Source of the DNA: an uncultured Planctomycetaceae bacterium
GTDB lineage: Bacteria; Planctomycetota; Planctomycetia; Planctomycetales; Planctomycetaceae
DNA: 41,457 nucleotides
Direction of reading: 5' to 3'
Assembly: GCA_903871805.1 (NCBI GenBank)
Contig: CAIQIE010000299.1
Location: forward strand, 1 to 41,457
Shown: one piece after another, positions 35,430 to 41,457 of the stretch
Position numbering within the stretch: position 1 is the stretch's first letter
Layout: the number at the start of each line of letters is the position of its first letter
Position numbers and translations under genes: made by a program
Notes under the pieces: model-generated
Seen by the model: only the letters and a program-made list of their open reading frames with translations
What the model was told of the DNA's origin: nothing
The model's database searches: none

Positions 35430-36878
35430 ATGCGACGATGCCTGATCCCGGTGACAGCCTTCATGCTGATCCTCGGTGCTCTGCAGCAGAACATACTGGT
35501 TGCAGGTCCGCCACGTAACATCGTCTTCATTTTGATCGACGATCTTGGCTGGGCAGACTTGTCCTGCTATGGCAGCACCTTTCATGAAACTCCACACCTT
35601 GATGCACTGGCAGCCAATGGTCTGCGATTCACACAGGCCTATGCGGCCTGTCCGGTTTGCTCACCGACGCGGGCCAGTATTCTGACAGGGAAACATCCCG
35701 TTCGAGTGGACATTACAGACTGGATCCCAGGAAATTCCGTGCCCGCAGATACTCAGCACAGGTTTCTGCAGATCGAAGATCAAAACCAGCTTCCGCTCGA
35801 AGAAGTCACCCTCGCAGAGGTGCTGCGTCAGGCAGGCTATCAGACATTTTTTGCAGGAAAATGGCATCTCGGAGGCCCTGGATTTCTGCCCACGGACCAG
35901 GGCTTTGATGTCAATTTCGGCGGCGCTGAATATGGCCAGCCGCCAGGCGGATACTACGCCCCGTGGAACAACCCCTGGCTCCGGGAAAATCGCAAAGGCG
36001 AGTATCTCACAGAACGACTGACGGAAGAGTCCCTTACTTTTCTGAAGCATCGGGATCGACACAGACCATTTCTACTGTACCTGTCGCACTATGACGTGCA
36101 CACACCTCTGCACCAGGCTCCCGGGCACTTTGAAAAATTCCAGGCAAAGCAGGCAACCGCAGGCCCTGCACCAGCAGCGATCGCAGAACGTCGGGGAATG
36201 TCCACGGCTCGACAGCAGAACGCCAGGTACGCATCCATGATCGCCGCGGTTGACGAGAGTGTGGGACACATTATCGCGGCACTCAGAGAACAGCATCTGA
36301 TGGAAACGACAACCATCATTTTCACCTCGGACAATGGGGGACTGTGTACACTGAAGACTCCGGGGCCCACATCCAATCTGCCCCTGCGGTCCGGGAAAGG
36401 CTGGCTGTATGAAGGTGGGATCCGCGTTCCTCTCCTGATCGCGTCGCCGGAAATCTCGAACCCCGGAACGGTGACTGACGCCCCGGTCCTGAGCACGGAC
36501 TATTTTCCCACAATCCTGAGTCTGCTGAACAAACCACAGCCAACCGGACCATCCGAAGATGGTCAGAGCTTCCACCCGATTCTGCGGGGAGAGCCACTGA
36601 AACAGGCGCGACCGCTGGCATGGCACTACCCACACTATCATGGATCTGAATGGACCCCGGGGGCCGCGTTGCGGGAAGAAAACTGGAAGATCATCGAGTT
36701 CTACGAGTTTGGTGACGCAGAATTGTACAACCTCGCCGAAGACCCCGGAGAACGTCGCAACCTTGCGACTATGGAGCCAGCGAAGTTTGCGGAAATGCGT
36801 GAAAAACTCGGGCAATGGCAGAGAACGATGGGCGCCCGCATGCCGCAACCAAATGCCGCCTGGCAGCCCACAGAATGA
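35430..36878 (+). CDS. Secreted sulfatase (arylsulfatase A-like)
   Basis: An alkaline-phosphatase-fold sulfatase of 482 residues. ATG 35430 has GGA at 35420-35422 and opens a signal peptide (CLIPVTAFMLILGALQQNIL); the frame is open to 35325 but without a signal. The metal site begins with FILIDDLGWADLSCYG (Asp37, Asp38). The formylglycine signature is CSPTRASILTGKHP with Cys77, the residue oxidised by a sulfatase-modifying enzyme. Further features: FFAGKWHLGG, FLLYLSHYDVHTPLH, TTTIIFTSDNGG and LYNLAEDPGERRNLA. Planctomycetes carry many sulfatases for algal polysaccharides; the substrate here is unknown. It is a single gene with no glycan-degrading neighbour. Confidence 0.96.
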   Translation: MRRCLIPVTAFMLILGALQQNILVAGPPRNIVFILIDDLGWADLSCYGSTFHETPHLDALAANGLRFTQAYAACPVCSPTRASILTGKHPVRVDITDWIPGNSVPADTQHRFLQIEDQNQLPLEEVTLAEVLRQAGYQTFFAGKWHLGGPGFLPTDQGFDVNFGGAEYGQPPGGYYAPWNNPWLRENRKGEYLTERLTEESLTFLKHRDRHRPFLLYLSHYDVHTPLHQAPGHFEKFQAKQATAGPAPAAIAERRGMSTARQQNARYASMIAAVDESVGHIIAALREQHLMETTTIIFTSDNGGLCTLKTPGPTSNLPLRSGKGWLYEGGIRVPLLIASPEISNPGTVTDAPVLSTDYFPTILSLLNKPQPTGPSEDGQSFHPILRGEPLKQARPLAWHYPHYHGSEWTPGAALREENWKIIEFYEFGDAELYNLAEDPGERRNLATMEPAKFAEMREKLGQWQRTMGARMPQPNAAWQPTE

Positions 36879-36894
36879 CCTGAACGGTCATCTT
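36875..36894 (+). terminator. Weak possible terminator after the sulfatase gene
   Basis: ATGACC at 36875-36880 and GGTCAT at 36886-36891 form a six-pair stem that includes the stop codon, followed by CTTTG. The stem is short and the T run poor, so function is uncertain. Confidence 0.25.
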
Positions 36895-37249
36895 TGTGAA
36901 ATGCGTGGTACAAGCAGTCAGTAGTCTCAATTCCAAAGAAAAACCGTCAATTCTTCGGCAAAGACGTTTCCCATCGTTGGTCTGAACAACGCTTCAGGAT
37001 TCTTCCTTTCGTCCGGGCTCGTCCGACCCGGCCTCACATGGACGGCCGCAACCCCGGAAATCCGCAGCGCCGGAAATTGATTCTGCTGACGGAAAACGGT
37101 AAGAACTGGGGCTTTTCAGGCTATCCATTCGCAATGTGCCACAGTCGTCTCTAAAATGTGCCTGGACTCGTAAAGATGCTACTCTGCCGCGCAGGCAAAG
37201 ACTCTGCCGGATTTCCTTTTTGACACTTTGGGTGTAACGAACCGTCGCC
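36879..37249. other. Intergenic stretch before leuD
   Basis: About 370 bases without a gene. Short frames on both strands look random. The 3' part probably holds the leuD promoter and leader. I see no T-box, leader peptide with a leucine run, or clear attenuator hairpin. Confidence 0.4.
37128..37157 (+). promoter_or_regulatory. Possible sigma-70 promoter for leuD
   Basis: TTCGCA at 37128-37133 (four of six matches to the -35 box) and TAAAAT at 37152-37157 (five of six to the -10 box) are 18 bases apart and end about 92 bases before leuD. The match is moderate and could be chance. Confidence 0.25.
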
Positions 37250-37849
37250 ATGTCTATCAACGAAATTAAATCTGTCACGGCAACCGCAATTCCTCTGCTG
37301 CTGGATGACATTGATACAGACCGCATTATTCCTGCCAGGTTTTTGCGCTGCGTCACCTTTGAGGGTCTGGGAGAGCATGCGTTTGAGGACGACCGATTGC
37401 AGGATCCGGGGCATCCCTTTGATAAACCGCAGTTTCAGGGAGCCGGCATTCTTGTCGCTGGCCGAAACTTTGGCTGCGGATCGTCCCGGGAACATGCACC
37501 GCAGTCCCTGATGCGCTGGGGGATTCGGGCGATTCTTGCAGAATCCTTTGCAGAGATTTTCTTTGGAAACTGCAATTCCCTTGGCATTCCGGCGCTGAAG
37601 GCATCGCGAAGCGACCTGGAACAGCTGGCAGTGGCGATTGAGCAAAATCCAAAGCTGACTGTGACCGTGGATTTGATTCAGTCAAAGGTCACAGCCGGCG
37701 ATCTGAACTTTTCTGTTTCAATGCCGGAAAGTGCTCGGGACGCCCTCGTCTCCGGTCAGTGGGACTATCTCGGACGTCTGCTGAGCGCCGCCGATCAAGT
37801 GACGCAGCATGCTGCGAAAGTGCCGTATCTGACGGGCTACCGATCATAG
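37250..37849 (+). CDS. leuD: 3-isopropylmalate dehydratase small subunit (LeuD)
   Basis: LeuD pairs with LeuC to isomerise 2-isopropylmalate to 3-isopropylmalate in leucine synthesis. The 199-residue swivelling-domain protein is of bacterial type: [19 protein letters not shown] near the N-terminus, [20 protein letters not shown] (about 65-84), [19 protein letters not shown] with the conserved SFAxIFxxN pattern, and NSLGIPAL. No Shine-Dalgarno is seen before ATG 37250, but the start fits the family. The leuC gene is absent from the window, unlike the usual leuCD arrangement. Confidence 0.96.
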   Translation: MSINEIKSVTATAIPLLLDDIDTDRIIPARFLRCVTFEGLGEHAFEDDRLQDPGHPFDKPQFQGAGILVAGRNFGCGSSREHAPQSLMRWGIRAILAESFAEIFFGNCNSLGIPALKASRSDLEQLAVAIEQNPKLTVTVDLIQSKVTAGDLNFSVSMPESARDALVSGQWDYLGRLLSAADQVTQHAAKVPYLTGYRS

Positions 37850-38270
37850 CCAGCTGTTCAGGAACTTAGGCTAGCCCCGTTATCCCCGCCTCCGCGGGGA
37901 TGACGACCGACTCCGCGGGGATGACGACCGAGCCCGAACACGTAACCACGGGAACGCCTCAGGTCTCAAACATCCAATATTCCCAGGCCCGCAATTCGTT
38001 ACAGGCTCGGATTCTGCCGCACACAGGCCGTTCTGTCCGGTTCCCGGAATTCCAGCGTTCATAAACCGCCGTATCCGCCACCCGTCGCAGACTGCAGCAG
38101 ACTGGAACGCCGTCATCGCGGGGATTTCCCGCCAATCGCACCTATCCGAACGACATGGCTGCACTACAATGAGAAAGGCGGCGCATTCAGGTCGTCCGCA
38201 ATCTGGTGGTTCCATTAAACAGCAGGGGAACCTCGATGCGCATGGTTTCCTGACAAAGGTAACGCACAGC
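37850..38270. other. Intergenic stretch with GC-rich repeat before the kinase gene
   Basis: About 420 bases between leuD and the kinase. The kinase frame is open from 38169, so up to 34 more residues could be coded. Besides the tandem repeat at 37882-37931 I see no gene. A purine-rich AAAGG at 38255-38259 lies 11 bases before ATG 38271. Confidence 0.4.
37882..37931. repeat. Tandem 21-bp repeat with REP-like GC-rich hairpin
   Basis: A 21-base unit starting CTCCGCGGGGATGACG occurs twice without spacing, at 37890-37910 and 37911-37931. Just before it ATCCCCGC (37882-37889) pairs with GCGGGGAT (37894-37901) in an eight-pair stem with loop CTCC. The layout recalls REP-type palindromes found between genes in many Gram-negative bacteria. 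Confidence 0.8.
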
Positions 38271-39962
38271 ATGATCAGCGCGGCCGAAGAACGGGACGAA
38301 CGTCTGGCGGTTGTCTTCGACCAGTTAATTCAGGATTCCCGAGGTGATTCTCCGGAGCAGAAACTGGAAGAGGCGATCAGGCAGCATCCGGATCTGGAGA
38401 AAGACCTGCGCGAACTGTTCGCCACGGCGTGCATGGCCGATGGTCTGGCCTTTCTTGACGCCCTTGTGCCGGACGAGCATCAGCGGTCATCGGCAACGGC
38501 AACCGCCGGGTCAGCGATCGGCACGGTCATTGGGGAATATCGGATCGAGGCAGAGTTGGGTCGCGGCGGGATGGGAGTTGTCTACAGCGCCTGGCAAAGC
38601 AGTCTGCAGCGCACCGTCGCGTTGAAGATGATTCCGAATGCTGCCTTTGCCTCCTCACAGGACCTCGCCCGACTTCGTGCTGAAGCCCTGGCAGCAGCAC
38701 GATTGCGGCATCCGAACATTGTTCCCGTCTATGAAGTGGGCGAACTGGACGGTCAGCCATGGTTCAGCATGCAATACATCCGGGGAACGACGTTGTCTCA
38801 GCGTCTGATGACGGGCCCCATGTCTCCGACGGACGCGGTAAGACTGCTGCTGCCGGTCGTGGAAGCCATTGGTGCCGCGCATCGCGCCGGCGTCCTGCAC
38901 CGCGACCTGAAACCCGGAAACATTCTGATCGCCGAAGACGAGACTCCGTTCGTCACGGACTTCGGACTGGCGAAACGTGTGCCTGTCGATGGGCAGGGGC
39001 CTGGGCTCACGGGCGAATTGCAGGGGCTGACACAGAGTGGTGCAATTCTTGGGACTCCGGCATGGATGTCCCCCGAGCAGGCGGCCGGTCAATCGGACAG
39101 CATCAATGTCGCCACCGACATATACAGTCTTGGTGCGATCCTCTTTGCCACACTGACCGGGCGACCGCCGTTTCAGGCAGCCTCGCCACTGGACACTGTT
39201 CTGATGGTACTCGAACAGGATCCTCCGGATATTCGGATGCTGAATCGTGCGGTGGATTCAGATCTGGAAATGATCGTCATGAAATGCCTGCAGAAACCCC
39301 AGGATCTGCGCTATCCCTCAACGACGGCACTTGCCGCGGATCTGAAAGCCTGGCTGAACAACGAACCCGTCAGCGCACGATCCTCCACGATTGCGCAGGT
39401 GATGACGCGTGTCTTTCGCGAATCGCATCATGCGGCTATCCTGCAGAACTGGGGACTGCTCTGGATGTGGCACAGCCTCGTCGTGCTGCTGCTCTGCCTG
39501 CTCACCAATGCCTTGCAGTTGTCCGGGGTCACCGAACGCTGGCCTTATGTCAGTCTCTGGGTCATTGGACTTGGTCTCTGGGCCTCTATTTTCTGGAATC
39601 TGCGTCATCGTGCGGGTCCCATCACGGCGGTCGAACGCCAGATCGCGCATATCTGGGCTGGCAGCATGATCGCCTCATCCATGCTGTTTGCCGTGGAATC
39701 CATTATGGGGCGGCCCGTTCTGGAATTCTCACCCTGCCTCGCTGTGATCACCGGTATGGTGTTTCTTGCCAAAGCCGGAATTCTCTCCGGGCGATTCTAC
39801 ATCGAAGCGACCATGCTGTTCGTCACGGCATTGATCATGGCTGCTCTGGCGTCTGCCGACATCCCGGACTTCAGCGTCACCCTCTTCGGGATCGTCTCCG
39901 CCCTGACTTTCTTTCTGCCCGGACTAAAATACTATCGCCAGCAGAAACGCGCCACCGGCTGA
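38271..39962 (+). CDS. Ser/Thr protein kinase with six C-terminal membrane helices
   Basis: A Hanks-type (PknB-like) kinase of about 563 residues. The N-terminal 80 residues are helical (ERLAVVFDQLIQD, EEAIRQHPDLEKDLRELF), as in many planctomycete kinases. Kinase motifs: Gly loop ELGRGGMGVVY (95-105), Lys119 in VALKM, HRDLKPGNIL (210-219, Asp212), DFGLAK (Asp230), SPEQ (267-270) and DIYSLG. All catalytic residues are intact. In place of a WD40 or TPR sensor, the C-terminal 170 residues hold about six membrane helices (LWMWHSLVVLLLCLLT, WVIGLGLWASIFW, SMIASSMLFAVESIM, VITGMVFLAKAGIL, MLFVTALIMAALASA and FGIVSALTFFLPG). ATG 38271 is preferred over 38169 because the protein then starts like its relatives. 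It ends 29 bases from the convergent SGNH gene. Confidence 0.93.
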   Translation: MISAAEERDERLAVVFDQLIQDSRGDSPEQKLEEAIRQHPDLEKDLRELFATACMADGLAFLDALVPDEHQRSSATATAGSAIGTVIGEYRIEAELGRGGMGVVYSAWQSSLQRTVALKMIPNAAFASSQDLARLRAEALAAARLRHPNIVPVYEVGELDGQPWFSMQYIRGTTLSQRLMTGPMSPTDAVRLLLPVVEAIGAAHRAGVLHRDLKPGNILIAEDETPFVTDFGLAKRVPVDGQGPGLTGELQGLTQSGAILGTPAWMSPEQAAGQSDSINVATDIYSLGAILFATLTGRPPFQAASPLDTVLMVLEQDPPDIRMLNRAVDSDLEMIVMKCLQKPQDLRYPSTTALAADLKAWLNNEPVSARSSTIAQVMTRVFRESHHAAILQNWGLLWMWHSLVVLLLCLLTNALQLSGVTERWPYVSLWVIGLGLWASIFWNLRHRAGPITAVERQIAHIWAGSMIASSMLFAVESIMGRPVLEFSPCLAVITGMVFLAKAGILSGRFYIEATMLFVTALIMAALASADIPDFSVTLFGIVSALTFFLPGLKYYRQQKRATG

Positions 39963-39991
39963 ATGTTCTGTCGTTCAGAACGCCTTGCCTT

Positions 39992-41457
39992 TCACTGACC
40001 CGCGGATGCCTTCAGAAGCGACTGCAGCACAGGCAGCATCGCATCAGCAAGTCGTCGATGCCCCTCCGGGTTGGGATGACACTGATCCGTGGTCCACGTG
40101 CCAATCTCGATGCCCGCAGTTTGGGCATCACTCCAGATTTTGTAATGGTCGATCAGCGGCAGGTTCTGGTCCCTGCAGATTTTCCGGGTTCGTTCCATAA
40201 ACGGTTCCAGGCGCAGATTGGGATGTTCTCCGGCACCATTCACCGTCGCTTTGTTACCCCAGCGCGGTTCCGTCATCAGCACAGGCTGAATGCCCCAACG
40301 ACGCAATTCCTGCACGATCAGCTGCAGATTGTCCTCAAACTGTTCCGCTGTTAAACGACTTTCGCTGCGTCCCTGATCCACATAACTGTCATTCGTGCCA
40401 TACATGACGGTTACCAGAACAGGTTCAAGGCTGGCTACATCCCGAGCCAGTCGCTGCAGCGCCTGATCGGTACGCTCGCCCCCGATCCCTCGATTGACGA
40501 CTTCAATCTCCAGTCCCTGTTTTCGCAGGTCTGACTCCAGCAGCACGGCGAAAGTCTCTTCGGCAGACACTCCGGTACGAACGCCTTTGGTGATGGAATC
40601 GCCCAGCACCACGATACGAGACCGGGAATCCGCTGACCGCAGCCGATTAGGAAGACTCCACTTCACGCGGGCCGCAAACACACTTCCGTCCGCACCACGC
40701 GGATGTGGCGTCGCACTCATCAGGTACTCTGCATCCGTTACCCACGACTCCTCAGGAGTGATCGCGCAGGCTCCAAAATTCCCCAGCATCACACCCCGCT
40801 CCGGAATCAACACCTGCTCCGTCGACCTGAGCACTCGCAGGGACTTCGGATCGACCTGAGCCAAAAACAGGGGCGCCCGATTGCGGGGAATGTGATCATT
40901 GTCCGCACCGCGCCTCGTGTAAGCCAGAAACAAACCCTGATCATGTACCAGCCAGTGCTGCTGAGTGTTGTACGTTCCCAGTTCCGCGCCGTCATCAAAC
41001 TTCCATGGGGTCAGCGGCGCGAAGTGCAGACCATCGCGACTGGTTGTCACATATCCCCGGGCGTCATTTCTCAGGGTGAGGTACCACAGTCCCCGGAAAT
41101 ACGCCAGCGACGGCTCCACCAGTCCGCGACCGCCTGCCACGGATAACGCATCCCCCTCCTCAATAAGACTGAGTTCAACGCCATCGAAGTGACAATGCAG
41201 GACCATCGACGTGAAATCTTCCCCGGTCGGCCCGCGACTGTACATCGGCAGCAGAATGGTTCCATCCGGTCGGACCAGCCACTGCACGCAGCCCGGAGCG
41301 GCCAGAAAATGTCGGGAGTTTTCGTCAGGGAGTGCCAGCGTCTTCCATTCCGTCCAGAGGCCAGTGGCAGGATCCCATGTCGCATACGCGCACTGATGTG
41401 AACGCGGCTGATCCAGCAGTTGCTCCCCGGCGCTGCTGTACCGCAGACGCGTCCCGA
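39992..41457 (-). CDS. Beta-propeller (sialidase-like) / SGNH hydrolase fusion, 5' end outside the window
   Basis: The reading frame is open to the window edge. A GTG at 41287 could be taken for a start, but in-frame coding text continues upstream (for example WDPATGLWTEWKTLALPDE), so the gene is truncated here and its start lies beyond 41457. The N-terminal part has propeller-like repeats of the sialidase or five-bladed type (GLVEPSLAYFRGLWYLTLRN, YVTTSRDGLHFAPLTPW, LGTYNTQQHWLVHDQGLFLA). The C-terminal half is an SGNH/GDSL hydrolase with all four blocks: VVLGDSITKG (Ser near 40597), GIGGERTDQA, MYGTNDSYVD and DQCHPNPEGHRRLAD (Asp and His). The likely role is deacylation or deacetylation of a polysaccharide. 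The signal peptide cannot be seen. Confidence 0.92.
   Translation of the reverse strand, partial: GTRLRYSSAGEQLLDQPRSHQCAYATWDPATGLWTEWKTLALPDENSRHFLAAPGCVQWLVRPDGTILLPMYSRGPTGEDFTSMVLHCHFDGVELSLIEEGDALSVAGGRGLVEPSLAYFRGLWYLTLRNDARGYVTTSRDGLHFAPLTPWKFDDGAELGTYNTQQHWLVHDQGLFLAYTRRGADNDHIPRNRAPLFLAQVDPKSLRVLRSTEQVLIPERGVMLGNFGACAITPEESWVTDAEYLMSATPHPRGADGSVFAARVKWSLPNRLRSADSRSRIVVLGDSITKGVRTGVSAEETFAVLLESDLRKQGLEIEVVNRGIGGERTDQALQRLARDVASLEPVLVTVMYGTNDSYVDQGRSESRLTAEQFEDNLQLIVQELRRWGIQPVLMTEPRWGNKATVNGAGEHPNLRLEPFMERTRKICRDQNLPLIDHYKIWSDAQTAGIEIGTWTTDQCHPNPEGHRRLADAMLPVLQSLLKASAGQ

Noticed and set aside
37220..37225. Exact TTGACA box upstream of leuD
   Set aside because: A -10 box at the proper distance would overlap the leuD start, and none is present.
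38759..40354. Long + strand frame of 531 codons across the kinase and the 3' end of the SGNH gene
   Set aside because: It is an out-of-frame shadow: the kinase frame carries all catalytic motifs and the SGNH frame the hydrolase blocks, while this product has no domain.

Overview
The window looks like a chromosomal stretch from a member of the Planctomycetota (Planctomycetia, relatives of Planctomyces, Gimesia or Fuerstiella). The signs are two DUF1501 proteins, a PPC-domain protein, a formaldehyde-activating-enzyme homologue, a bacterial Ser/Thr kinase fused to membrane helices, a secreted sulfatase, a beta-propeller/cytochrome c fusion, and a giant extracellular protein whose N-terminus carries the planctomycete-type motif ESLEQRLVLS. 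Genes are mostly on the + strand. I see no rRNA, tRNA, CRISPR array, phage gene, transposase or other mobile element.

Layout. 0.4-4.5 kb: Fae-like protein, kdsA (Kdo for LPS), a lipoprotein, and a translationally coupled metallophosphoesterase. 4.6-12.2 kb: exported-protein block of DUF1501, a serine esterase, a PPC-domain protein and a second DUF1501 protein. 12.6-17.6 kb: ispG (MEP isoprenoid pathway), aroH on the - strand (chorismate mutase), a methyltransferase, and a secreted YVTN propeller/di-haem cytochrome c protein. 18.2-24.8 kb: one giant subtilisin-family protein of about 2216 residues, closed by a very strong intrinsic terminator. 25.0-33.4 kb: rsmE, then a tightly coupled membrane cluster of RDD, SpoIIM, an unnamed membrane protein, a DUF4129-like protein, DUF4350, MoxR ATPase and DUF58. 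33.7-41.5 kb: gltD, a sulfatase, leuD, a short GC-rich tandem repeat, a Ser/Thr kinase with six membrane helices, and, on the - strand and running off the window end, a beta-propeller/SGNH hydrolase fusion.

How the genes work together. The housekeeping enzymes (KdsA, IspG, AroH, RsmE, GltD, LeuD) are scattered single genes without their pathway partners. True co-transcription is supported by 4-base stop/start overlaps in the lipoprotein/phosphoesterase pair, in the PPC/DUF1501 pair, and at several junctions of the RDD-to-DUF58 cluster. That cluster probably forms one membrane-associated machine run by the MoxR ATPase.

The most unusual object is the giant protease. Two of its Calx-beta units are each split after residue 29 by a different inserted domain (a beta-propeller-like region and a proprotein-convertase P domain), while neighbouring units at the same place are uninterrupted. 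Second in interest are the Fae homologue without the expected catalytic histidine and the unnamed membrane protein of the MoxR cluster.
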